Part shown: piece after piece, positions 1 through 6,070 of the stretch
Position numbering within the stretch: position 1 is the stretch's first letter
Layout of the letters: each line of letters opens with the position of its first letter
Origin: an uncultured Veillonella sp.
GTDB lineage: Bacteria > Bacillota > Negativicutes > Veillonellales > Veillonellaceae
Reading direction: 5' to 3'
NCBI GenBank assembly: GCA_900552715.1
Contig: USAV01000103.1
Location: 1 to 6,560, forward strand
DNA: 6,560 nucleotides
Program-made: the position numbers and the translations under genes
Notes under the pieces: generated by a model
The model's input: only the letters and a program-made list of their open reading frames with translations
The model's database searches: none
Told to the model about the DNA's origin: nothing

Positions 1-528
1 AATGGGGACCATCCATTTGCACAATCCGTATTCGAAGTAGACTGCATGGGCTTACTAAATATCGCTAAAACTTTGAATTCTGGCAAAGACTTAGCAGGTA
101 ATGACTTAGATGAGCCAACAAACTTCTACATCGGTGCTACTGGTAATCCTGGTGCTCCAGATTTAGAAATTGAACGTCAAAAATTGGCTGCTAAAATTAA
201 AAATGGCGCCCACTTTGTACAAACACAACCAATTTACGATTTAGAACAAGCAAAACGCTACATCGACGCAATGTCTGAGTTCGATGTACCTATTATGCTT
301 GGTTTAATTCCACTTAAAAGCTTCAAAATGGCCACATATCTACATGAAAAAGTGCCTGGGATCAACCTTACTCAAGAAATCCTAGACCGCGTAGAAAAGG
401 GCGGTAAAGAAGCGGGTACAGAAATCGCTATCGAAACATTAGAACAAATCAAAAAAATCGCTGCAGGCGTACATATTATGCCTTTAAACGATATCGATAC
501 AACATTACACATCATTGACCACGTATAA
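1..528 (+). CDS. metF: Methylenetetrahydrofolate reductase, C-terminal part (5' end outside window)
   Basis: This is the last 175 codons of a MetF-type flavoprotein, a cytoplasmic TIM-barrel enzyme that reduces 5,10-methylene-tetrahydrofolate to 5-methyl-tetrahydrofolate for methionine synthesis. The frame is open from the first base (NGDHPFAQSVFEVDCMGLL), so the Met at 46 is internal and not the start. Recognisable family blocks are GDHP near the edge, the FYIGATGNPGAP segment, GAHFVQTQPIYD (the conserved 'TQ' barrel strand) and the closing GVHIMPLND segment. Family members are usually about 290-300 residues, so roughly 40% is missing to the left. The end is intact, with TAA at 526-528 followed by a strong terminator. 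It converges on rsmG and is not part of that operon. Its folate substrate is also the one-carbon donor for MnmE/MnmG; I infer nothing from that adjacency beyond possible coincidence. Confidence 0.93.
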   Translation, partial: NGDHPFAQSVFEVDCMGLLNIAKTLNSGKDLAGNDLDEPTNFYIGATGNPGAPDLEIERQKLAAKIKNGAHFVQTQPIYDLEQAKRYIDAMSEFDVPIMLGLIPLKSFKMATYLHEKVPGINLTQEILDRVEKGGKEAGTEIAIETLEQIKKIAAGVHIMPLNDIDTTLHIIDHV

Positions 529-549
529 GACGTCATAAAATGATTATAG

Positions 550-604
550 AACACCTTTCCCACGGCCTCCAAAGCGAGCTAAGTCGTCCTTAGGGAAAGG
601 TGTT
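550..604 (+). terminator. Rho-independent terminator of metF
   Basis: A perfect 12-bp stem pairs AACACCTTTCCC (550-561) with GGGAAAGGTGTT (593-604), followed on the + strand by the T-rich run TTATTTTATTT. It starts 21 nt after the metF stop codon. The 31-nt loop (562-592) is larger than usual for an intrinsic terminator and has only a short internal ACG/CGT pairing. Confidence 0.85.
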
Positions 605-635
605 TATTTTATTTAATAAGCCTAGAGAAAAAGAA

Positions 636-666
636 AAAGGATGCAAATCATAGATTTGCATCCTTT
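636..666 (-). terminator. Rho-independent terminator of rsmG
   Basis: A perfect 14-bp stem pairs AAAGGATGCAAATC (636-649) with GATTTGCATCCTTT (653-666) around a 3-nt loop. Read on the - strand it is followed by a run of T with single C interruptions (complement of 623-635), 9 nt after the rsmG stop. The + strand tail (TATTCATAC) is poorer, so the main direction is leftward, although weak back-up termination of metF readthrough is possible. Confidence 0.88.
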
Positions 667-675
667 ATTCATACA

Positions 676-1428
676 TTAGATTAATGGCTTATCTTTAATT
701 TCTTTTGGTTTACGTGGGTATTGTTTAGGTGTTTTACCTGTTTTCTTAATGTACAGGATTGCTCGTTTATCATCCAAAGTTGGAAGTGTAACAGTACGTA
801 CTTCTTCAATCTTAGCTTTCAATGTGCTAAGGGCTTTATTGGATTCTCCCACTTCTTCTTCGTAGATGGCGCCTTTTAAAGCAATAACGTAGCCACCTTC
901 TTTTACATATGGTACAGTCCATTCTAACAGAATAGGTAATCTCGCTACTGCACGGCTCGTAGCGATATCGAAGCTTTCACGGTAATCTTGATGACTAAGA
1001 TCCTCTGCACGGCCATGTAAAGTAGTACAGTTTGTCAATTGTAGCTCATCCATAACGGATTCAAGGAAGGTAAGACGTTTTTTCAAAGAATCAAACAATG
1101 TAACCTTGAGGCTACGATCGTAGATGGCCAATGGAATGCCAGGGAAACCAGCACCAGTACCAATGTCGATAATGGACATGCCAGATTTGATGATATGTGG
1201 ATCATAGCAGGAGAGGGAGTCAATCATGTGTTTAACCACAACCTCTTTCATGTCTGTAATACCCGTGAGGTTGAGATATTTATTTGTTTCAATCATGCGC
1301 GCATAATACACGTAAAAGTCTTTTGCTTGCTCTTCCGTACAAGTCAAACCAAATTGGCTCATTTGCTCCATCATATATGAAACAAATTCAGACTCAGGTG
1401 CAATAGGCACATCGTATTTTTCTTTCAT
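676..1428 (-). CDS. rsmG: 16S rRNA (guanine-N7)-methyltransferase RsmG (GidB)
   Basis: This 250-residue class I SAM-dependent methyltransferase makes N7-methylguanosine at position 527 (E. coli numbering) of 16S rRNA in the 30S decoding region. Visible features are the NLTGITD segment with KHMIDSL (about residues 53-72), the SAM-binding glycine loop IDIGTGAGFPGIPLAI (about 87-102), the TLFDSLKKRLTFLE acidic strand end (about 110-123) and the SRAVARL segment. Length fits Firmicutes RsmG (about 240), which are longer than the E. coli protein. The start at 1428 is supported by AGGAG (plus coordinates 1434-1438), 5 nt upstream. In many Firmicutes it follows mnmG closely. Here mnmG ends in a terminator and 1,000 nt separate them, so rsmG is probably transcribed from its own promoter (candidate at 1697-1725). 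A dedicated terminator follows the gene. Confidence 0.97.
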   Translation of the reverse strand: MKEKYDVPIAPESEFVSYMMEQMSQFGLTCTEEQAKDFYVYYARMIETNKYLNLTGITDMKEVVVKHMIDSLSCYDPHIIKSGMSIIDIGTGAGFPGIPLAIYDRSLKVTLFDSLKKRLTFLESVMDELQLTNCTTLHGRAEDLSHQDYRESFDIATSRAVARLPILLEWTVPYVKEGGYVIALKGAIYEEEVGESNKALSTLKAKIEEVRTVTLPTLDDKRAILYIKKTGKTPKQYPRKPKEIKDKPLI

Positions 1429-1696
1429 AAGTACTCCTAATGAATCATCCGATATTTATATGCTAGTAAAAGTAATCGACACATAGCTAGAAAATCTCAT
1501 GTCATATGGTAGATCATATAAACAAATCAAGGTAATTAACAATATATAAGTTATAAGAATAGTATTTCTTATTTCAAAGGCTATAAAACTCAAAATTTTA
1601 AGCTATACGGCGTTTTTAATCTGTTTTATATAAGTTTATATATGAAAACTAATAAAATGACCATATAAGCGAAATATTTAAGTCATTTTTCTTTAT

Positions 1697-1725
1697 ATTA
1701 TAGCATATTCCCAATTAATTCTCAT
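1697..1725 (-). promoter_or_regulatory. Candidate sigma-A type promoter driving rsmG
   Basis: On the - strand there is an extended -10, TGCTATAAT (the TATAAT occupies 1697-1702, the TGC 1703-1705), with a -35-like ATGAGA (1720-1725, 4 of 6 consensus positions) at exactly 17 bp. Predicted initiation near 1690 would give rsmG a 5' leader of about 260 nt. A nearer TATAAA-like box upstream of the rsmG start has no matching -35. Promoter calls in AT-rich DNA are error-prone, but a perfect extended -10 with ideal spacing is better than chance-level. Confidence 0.55.
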
Positions 1726-2061
1726 TTAAATAGATGTATTTCCTAAAAACACCATCTGAACATAGAGTAGGAGAGGTATTAATCAGTTATTATCATTTAA
1801 ATAACAATATTGAGAAATCGGTCCATCTTTTTAACCTACATTTCAATCTGATATCAAGTTTTCAAATCCTTATCCTATTTTAATGTAAATCAAAATTTCT
1901 TTACCACCAATCGATCAATCATTGTAAACCTATTTTGTTAACCTTTTACCTCATCTTTTTCAATTTTATTATTCATCTTTTCACCAACTACATTTCACAG
2001 TTTATTTCTAATTTATCACCATGAACTTTTCTTCACTTATAGATTGTTTTGTCTATTCTGA

Positions 2062-2093
2062 ATGTACACCTAATGTATTCTCCTGGTGTACAT
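2062..2093. repeat. Short perfect inverted repeat in the mnmG-rsmG gap
   Basis: ATGTACACC (2062-2070) and GGTGTACAT (2085-2093) are perfect 9-bp inverted arms around a 14-nt spacer. Neither side has a convincing T run, so it is a poor terminator. It may be a regulator-binding site or an RNA hairpin; the sequence alone does not decide. It lies about 60 bp upstream of the candidate promoter of the small + strand gene. Confidence 0.4.
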
Positions 2094-2152
2094 ATTTTAA
2101 TTATAGAATACTATGTATTTTATAAATATGCATATAAATATACAAATATTTA

Positions 2153-2181
2153 CTGATATAGACATCTATTACATATATAAA
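2153..2181 (+). promoter_or_regulatory. Candidate promoter of the 37-codon + strand gene
   Basis: A -35-like CTGATA (2153-2158, 4 of 6) and a -10-like TATAAA (2176-2181, 5 of 6) are separated by 17 bp. Initiation near 2188 would leave a leader of about 60 nt before the ATG at 2250. The surrounding DNA is so AT-rich that a chance match is quite possible. Confidence 0.35.
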
Positions 2182-2235
2182 ATAAAACTTGCTACTTGCT
2201 AATGAACTTATTTATAGATTACACTACCATTAATA

Positions 2236-2240
2236 GGGAG
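2236..2240 (+). promoter_or_regulatory. Shine-Dalgarno sequence that decides the start of the small gene
   Basis: GGGAG at 2236-2240 is immediately followed by an in-frame ATG at 2241, which is too close to be used, and lies 9 nt before the in-frame ATG at 2250. The spacing therefore favours 2250. It is one of the few G-rich spots in an otherwise AT-rich gap. Confidence 0.5.
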
Positions 2241-2249
2241 ATGGTACCC

Positions 2250-2363
2250 ATGAAACAAAAATGTATGTGGATATTATTTAAAATGGGCCTATCATTATTT
2301 ACTCCAGACTATATGAGCAAAGGTCGAGAAATAGATGAACATCAAGAACGTGAAGCTCTATAA
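2250..2363 (+). CDS. Small hypothetical protein, 37 residues
   Basis: I do not recognise this gene. It would encode a 37-residue peptide beginning MKQKCMWILFKMGLSLF and ending EHQEREAL. The first half is hydrophobic with two Lys residues (about residues 5-18, too short for a confident membrane helix); the second half is charged, ending in an acidic/basic tail. Support for it being real: GGGAG 9 nt upstream, a candidate promoter 70 nt further up, and a strong terminator beginning 4 nt after the stop TAA. Local G content also rises compared with the gap to its left. It converges on mnmG and shares its terminator. Against it: very short, no known family, and the same terminator is fully explained by mnmG. 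It could be a leaderless-function peptide, a small membrane-associated protein or a chance frame. Confidence 0.5.
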   Translation: MKQKCMWILFKMGLSLFTPDYMSKGREIDEHQEREAL

Positions 2364-2367
2364 CAGA

Positions 2368-2404
2368 AAAAAGCTAGTTAATCGTAACGATTAGCTAGCT
2401 TTTT
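2368..2404. terminator. Bidirectional terminator between the small gene and mnmG
   Basis: A 17-bp stem pairs AAAAAGCTAGTTAATCG (2368-2384) with CGATTAGCTAGCTTTTT (2388-2404), with a single T/G mismatch and a 3-nt TAA loop. The + strand end is TTTTT; the - strand reading ends in TTTTTT followed by CTGTT. It begins 4 nt after the small gene's stop and 24 nt beyond the mnmG stop, so it can serve both. Its presence implies that mnmG transcription largely ends here and does not continue into rsmG. Confidence 0.87.
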
Positions 2405-2428
2405 CGATTATATGATTGCTTATCACAA

Positions 2429-4300
2429 TTATTTACTTCTATTGTATTGTTCTAGTTGGATCAACAGTACAGATACGTCCGCAGGAGATACGCCAGAGAT
2501 ACGGCTTGCTTGGCCGATGGAGTGAGGGCGGATTTTATTGAGCTTTTGTTGAGCTTCAAGGGAGATGCCCTTAATTTGTGTGTAATCCCATTCTTTTGGA
2601 AGAATTTTTTCTTCTAATTTACGAACCTTGTCGACTTGGTCCATTTGCTTTTTGATATAACCTTCGTAAGTAATGGAGATATCAACAGCTTCTTCTACGT
2701 CAGGTGTATAGCGTTTTAAACCAAATGCATCGGCTACGATAGCATAGGAAAGTTCATTACGTTTTACTAAATCATAAGCATGAATACCTGTTCTAATAGG
2801 TGCTGTACCTAAACTTTCAAGCAAAGCTTGAGTTTCCTTAGATGGATTTACAGGTGTATTTCGTAACATATCCATTGCTTCGTCGATAGCAGCTTTCTTA
2901 GCTGTAAATTTAGCCCAACGATCGTCTTTTACAAGACCAATAGCACGACCTTTTTCAGTAAGGCGCATGTCTGCATTGTCTTGTCGAAGCAATAGACGAT
3001 ATTCACTGCGACTTGTCATCATGCGGTATGGTTCATTCGTACCTTTTGTTACAAGATCATCGATGAGAACACCGATGTACGCTTCGGAGCGAGCAAGGAT
3101 GAAAGGTTCTTTACCTTCAAGCCATAAAGCAGCATTAATACCAGCCATTAGACCTTGTGCAGCGGCTTCTTCATAGCCAGATGTACCATTAGCTTGACCA
3201 GCAGAGTAGAGGCCTTCAATATGTTTTACTTGAAGGGCTGGTGTCAATTGTGTTGGGTTCAAGCAATCGTATTCAATAGCATACGCAGGGCGCATGATTT
3301 CAACATTTTCAAGACCAGGGATGGTACGAAGGAATGCATATTGTACATCCATAGGAAGGGATGTACTCATGCCTTGTACGTACATTTCGTTTGTGCTAGT
3401 ACCTTCTGGTTCTACGAATAATTGATGGCGTTCTTTATCTGCAAAGCGCACTACCTTATCTTCGATAGAAGGGCAGTAACGAGGACCTACACCTTCGATT
3501 TTACCGCTATACATAGGGGCACGGTGAATATTGCTCGTAATGATTTCGTGCGTTTCTTTGTTAGTATAGGTCAACCAACATACGTCTTCATTGCGGTTGA
3601 TCCATTCATCCATAAAGGAGAAGGAGTGATGATGTGTATCGCCTTCTTGAACCTCCATATTTTCAAGGTTAAGCGTACGTTTATCCACACGGGCTGGCGT
3701 ACCAGTCTTAAAGCGCATCAACTCAATGCCATTGTCGAGCAAGGATTGAGAAAAATGTTCCGCTACGCGTTGACCATTTGGGCCACCTACATAATCGATA
3801 TCACCGATGAGGATTTTACCTTTCAAATAGGTACCTGTACAAAGAATAACAGCCTTAGCACCATAGAATTCGCCAAGTTCTGTAACGATACCTGTTACCT
3901 TGCCGTCCTCAACCTTAAGCTCCGTTACCATGATTTGCTTAACATTAAGGTTCTCTGTATTTTCAATGGTTTGTTTCATCAAATGTTGGTATTTAATTTT
4001 ATCAGATTGGCAACGCAAGGAATGCACTGCAGGGCCTTTACCCATGTTGAGCATACGCATTTGAATAGCCGTAGCATCTGCATTAATACCCATTTGACCG
4101 CCTAAAGCGTCAAGTTCATAAACAAGATGGCTTTTACCAGGACCGCCAACGGCAGGATTACATGGCATAAGCGCAATGTTATCTAAACTGATAGTCGCCA
4201 TCAACGTGCGATGACCCATGCGGGCAGCGGCAAGAGCCGCCTCACAACCAGCATGACCACCACCGATGACGATGACATCATAATTATCTACTGTGTACAT
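2429..4300 (-). CDS. mnmG: tRNA uridine-5-carboxymethylaminomethyl modification enzyme MnmG (GidA)
   Basis: A 623-residue FAD/NADH-dependent enzyme, full length for the family (E. coli about 629). With MnmE it installs the (carboxymethyl)aminomethyl group at C5 of the wobble uridine 34 of certain tRNAs, using methylene-tetrahydrofolate as carbon donor. Visible features: the N-terminal dinucleotide-binding loop VIVIGGGHAGCEAA (GGGHAG at residues 13-18), the CNPAVGGPGKSHL block with the family's conserved Cys, FKTGTPARVD, YCPSIEDKVVRF, GYEEAAAQGLMAG, TSRSEYRLLLRQDNAD, and the C-terminal helical domain ending in IRPHSIGQASRISGVSPAD, which contacts MnmE and tRNA. The ATG at 4300 is supported by AAGGA (4308-4312) 7 nt upstream. 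It lies 198 nt downstream of mnmE with no convincing promoter or terminator between them, so co-transcription is likely. Confidence 0.98.
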   Translation of the reverse strand: MYTVDNYDVIVIGGGHAGCEAALAAARMGHRTLMATISLDNIALMPCNPAVGGPGKSHLVYELDALGGQMGINADATAIQMRMLNMGKGPAVHSLRCQSDKIKYQHLMKQTIENTENLNVKQIMVTELKVEDGKVTGIVTELGEFYGAKAVILCTGTYLKGKILIGDIDYVGGPNGQRVAEHFSQSLLDNGIELMRFKTGTPARVDKRTLNLENMEVQEGDTHHHSFSFMDEWINRNEDVCWLTYTNKETHEIITSNIHRAPMYSGKIEGVGPRYCPSIEDKVVRFADKERHQLFVEPEGTSTNEMYVQGMSTSLPMDVQYAFLRTIPGLENVEIMRPAYAIEYDCLNPTQLTPALQVKHIEGLYSAGQANGTSGYEEAAAQGLMAGINAALWLEGKEPFILARSEAYIGVLIDDLVTKGTNEPYRMMTSRSEYRLLLRQDNADMRLTEKGRAIGLVKDDRWAKFTAKKAAIDEAMDMLRNTPVNPSKETQALLESLGTAPIRTGIHAYDLVKRNELSYAIVADAFGLKRYTPDVEEAVDISITYEGYIKKQMDQVDKVRKLEEKILPKEWDYTQIKGISLEAQQKLNKIRPHSIGQASRISGVSPADVSVLLIQLEQYNRSK

Positions 4301-4343
4301 ATGAATTTCCTTATATATTACTTATATTGAAAGCTTATTTTAT

Positions 4344-4475
4344 TTAAATCACGAGGCCGAATATCCCAGAGTCCAGTTCCTCACTGTGAATTTTCTTTAG
4401 GCTACGTTGTAGCCTAGAAAATTTTACGTTCGGAACAAAGCGATGCAGTGTCCCTGTCGTCGCAAGCTCCTCCAT
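4344..4475 (-). CDS. Possible 43-residue open frame through the mnmE-mnmG spacer element
   Basis: Reading leftward from the ATG at 4475 to the TAA at 4344 there is an uninterrupted 43-residue frame (MEELATTGTLHRFVPNVKF ... SGIFGLVI), basic in the middle and rich in ordinary amino acids. It fills most of the 198-nt spacer. I do not recognise a family. There is only a weak purine stretch (CAGGG) about 9 nt upstream, while a strong GGAGGAG lies inside the frame just after the ATG. The stem-loop at 4376-4436 lies within it, which suggests a structured or repeated DNA/RNA element that happens to be open. I consider translation unlikely but not excluded. Confidence 0.2.
   Translation of the reverse strand: MEELATTGTLHRFVPNVKFSRLQRSLKKIHSEELDSGIFGLVI
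4376..4436. repeat. Nested inverted repeat (stem-loop) in the mnmE-mnmG spacer
   Basis: Core arms AATTTTCT-TT-AGGCTAC (4389-4405) and GTAGCCTAGAAAATT (4409-4423) pair over 15 bp with a 2-nt TT bulge and a 3-nt GTT loop. Outer arms GTTCC (4376-4380) and GGAAC (4432-4436) pair around an 8/8-nt internal loop. Neither strand has a T run next to it, so it is not a typical terminator. In the polycistronic message it would fold between mnmE and mnmG and could affect processing, stability or relative expression. The higher GC content of its surroundings (about 4350-4490) compared with the other spacers is compatible with an inserted repeat family, which one window cannot show. Confidence 0.65.
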
Positions 4476-4498
4476 TGACTACTGCCCTGCTTTTACTT

Positions 4499-5884
4499 TT
4501 ACTTACCTAAACAAAAACGACTGAATAGTTCGTCGATCATGGATTCACGGATGGTGTCGCCTGTGATGTCGCCTAGTAGTTCCCAGGCGCTGCGCAGGTC
4601 GGTAGCTACAAAGTCTACTGGCATGCCCATGTCGATGGAGGAGAGGGCTTGTTCGACTTGAGTCTTCGCTTGTTCCATGAGGCTGATGTGGCGCACGTTA
4701 CTGATCATGGCGCTGTTGTCTTGTTTTACGCGACCGCCGTAGACGAGTTCTTGCACCCATTTAGAGAGAACTGCAGAGCCTTCGCCTTCTTTGGCACTGA
4801 TGCGCTCAATAGCTGTAAAAGTCCCGTGTTCTTTAATATTTTCGTCTGTAACAACTTGTGCCACATCGGACTTATTGAGGAGTACAATGGTGTTCAAACC
4901 ACTCACAGAGGTCAAAATTTCGATTTCTTCAGGGGTTAATGGAGTAGACCCGTCGATAACGCAGAGCACAATGTCTGCTTTATTGATATAATCGCGAGCA
5001 CGCTCCACACCGAGGGCTTCCACCGTATCTTGTGTGTCTCGAATGCCTGCCGTATCGATGAGGCGCAGAGAAATGCCTTCTACGGTCATATATTCTTCAA
5101 TACTATCCCGCGTTGTCCCCGGAATATCCGTTACAATAGCGCGGTTTTCACGCAAGAGAGCGTTCATAAGGCTCGATTTACCTGCATTTGGGCGGCCTAC
5201 AATAACCGTCGTAATACCGTCGCGAATAAGACGACCTGTGTTCGCTGTGGACAAAAGATCGTCCATAGCTTTCAAAATGGGCTGTAATTGATCGCGAACC
5301 TCTTGGCTCGTTACGTCCTCAATATCCTCCTCAGGATAATCGATAGTTACCTCTAAATGAGCAATCATAGCGATGAGCTGTTCACGCACATCTTTTACAA
5401 AGGACGAAACTGTGCCGTCCAGCTGCGATACAGCGAGAGAGAGGGAGTCCTCTGTTTTCGCTTCAATAATATCAATGATCGCCTCTGCTTGAGTGAGGTC
5501 GATACGTCCGTTCATAAAGGCGCGCTTCGTAAATTCGCCGGCTTCAGCCATGCGCACATCGTGATTTACGAGCAATTTCAAGATTTGTCGAACCGGCACA
5601 ATACCGCCGTGACACTGAATTTCTACCACGTCTTCTGCGGTATAAGAATGAGGGCCTTTCATTAATAATACAAGAACCTCGTCGATGGTCTTGTTCGTTG
5701 CAGGATCCACAATGGTCCCGTATTGTATCGTTCTGTTTTGGCGGTCCATCAAAGGAACAGTGCCAGCGCTCTTGAACAGGCTATTTACAATAGGAAAACT
5801 ATCCTTGCCGCTGACCCGAATAATACCAACCCCGCCGATGCCGGGCGGCGTCGCAATGGCCGCTATTGTATCATCTATATACAT
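4499..5884 (-). CDS. mnmE: tRNA modification GTPase MnmE (TrmE)
   Basis: A 461-residue GTPase, partner of MnmG in wobble-uridine modification of tRNA; normal family length is about 450-460. Domain order: N-terminal tetrahydrofolate-binding domain (about residues 1-120, opening with DTIAAIATPPGIGGVGIIRVSG), a helical domain, and the inserted G domain. The G domain shows P-loop GRPNAGKS (230-237), G2 PGTTR (255-259), G3 DTAG (277-280), G4 NKSD (337-340) and an SAK-like G5 (363-365). The C-terminus is FCLGK (457-461), matching the family's C-x-G-K ending with its functional Cys at 458. The start at 5884 has GGAG (5891-5894) 6 nt upstream; an overlapping out-of-frame ATG at 5888 sits too close to that site. 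Its base composition appears more GC-rich than mnmG or rsmG, though the protein is ordinary. It follows khpB by 186 nt. Confidence 0.98.
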   Translation of the reverse strand: MYIDDTIAAIATPPGIGGVGIIRVSGKDSFPIVNSLFKSAGTVPLMDRQNRTIQYGTIVDPATNKTIDEVLVLLMKGPHSYTAEDVVEIQCHGGIVPVRQILKLLVNHDVRMAEAGEFTKRAFMNGRIDLTQAEAIIDIIEAKTEDSLSLAVSQLDGTVSSFVKDVREQLIAMIAHLEVTIDYPEEDIEDVTSQEVRDQLQPILKAMDDLLSTANTGRLIRDGITTVIVGRPNAGKSSLMNALLRENRAIVTDIPGTTRDSIEEYMTVEGISLRLIDTAGIRDTQDTVEALGVERARDYINKADIVLCVIDGSTPLTPEEIEILTSVSGLNTIVLLNKSDVAQVVTDENIKEHGTFTAIERISAKEGEGSAVLSKWVQELVYGGRVKQDNSAMISNVRHISLMEQAKTQVEQALSSIDMGMPVDFVATDLRSAWELLGDITGDTIRESMIDELFSRFCLGK

Positions 5885-5921
5885 ACATATCTCCGTATTT
5901 CGATTATCTAGTATTTGCTTT

Positions 5922-5950
5922 TGTATATGTTCTTCGCCTGTGAAAGTTAA
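5922..5950 (-). promoter_or_regulatory. Weak candidate promoter upstream of mnmE
   Basis: On the - strand TTAACT (5945-5950) and TATACA (5922-5927) are 17 bp apart, each matching 4 of 6 consensus positions. The -35-like hexamer lies inside the outer arm of the 58-bp palindrome, so binding of a protein there could control it. The match is weak, and mnmE may simply be read from a promoter upstream of khpB. Confidence 0.2.
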
Positions 5951-5997
5951 ACTAAACTAATCTTTGCATGCGAAGATTAACTTAGGTTAGCTTTCAC
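5940..5997. repeat. 58-bp imperfect palindrome in the khpB-mnmE spacer
   Basis: The arms 5940-5968 and 5969-5997 are complementary at 24 of 29 positions. The outermost 7 bp (GTGAAAG/CTTTCAC) are perfect, as is the centre around TGCATGCA's GCATGC core. In a leftward transcript two of the five mismatches become G-U pairs, giving a long hairpin with 26 of 29 positions pairable. No T run follows in either direction, so it is not a standard terminator. It may be an operator, an RNA processing or stability element in the khpB-mnmE message, or a dispersed palindromic repeat. Confidence 0.7.
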
Positions 5998-6070
5998 CAT
6001 AACCTAAAGAATAAAGGGGGCAGCCCTCAATCAACCATGAATTCAGTCACTTGAAAGCTGCACCACTATA

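Larger units (their letters stand above)
1429..2249. other. Long AT-rich intergenic region between rsmG and the small + strand gene
   Basis: About 820 nt without a convincing gene: stop codons are dense in every frame I read, and the few short open frames lack ribosome binding sites. Within it are a candidate leftward promoter (1697-1725) with a possible rsmG leader of about 260 nt, and an 8-bp inverted repeat (1654-1661 with 1682-1689) at the predicted 5' end of that leader. There is also a weak bulged hairpin (1580-1603), a stretch with almost no G on the + strand (1831-2040), a 9-bp inverted repeat (2062-2093) and a candidate rightward promoter (2153-2181). I saw no cluster of DnaA boxes and no tRNA-like fold. 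Confidence 0.7.

Noticed and set aside
1722..1803. Direct repeat TCATTTAAATA at 1722-1732 and 1793-1803
   Set aside because: Two copies of an 11-mer made almost only of A and T are expected by chance in DNA of this composition; no further copies or regular spacing were seen, so it is neither an iteron nor a CRISPR array.
2021..2125. 34-residue + strand open frame in the gap (MNFSSLIDCFVYSE...)
   Set aside because: No ribosome binding site precedes the ATG, the frame runs across the 2062-2093 inverted repeat, and the codon content looks like random AT-rich sequence.
1441..2220. AT-rich gap as a replication origin
   Set aside because: The gene neighbourhood is origin-proximal in Firmicutes, but I found no DnaA-box cluster (the best near-matches have two or more mismatches), and dnaA is not in the window.
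3681..3689. Perfect DnaA-box consensus TTATCCACA
   Set aside because: It is a single site inside the mnmG coding sequence, where it encodes conserved residues (RVDKR region), and no cluster of similar boxes occurs in the neighbouring AT-rich gap.
3422..4105. 227-codon open frame on the + strand opposite mnmG
   Set aside because: It lies entirely antisense to the well-conserved mnmG, encodes no recognisable domain, and is a typical shadow of a long gene's codon pattern. The same holds for the + strand frames opposite mnmE.
4389..4423. Stem-loop after mnmE as a rho-independent terminator
   Set aside because: No run of T follows the stem on the leftward strand, so it is better treated as a structured spacer element within the operon.
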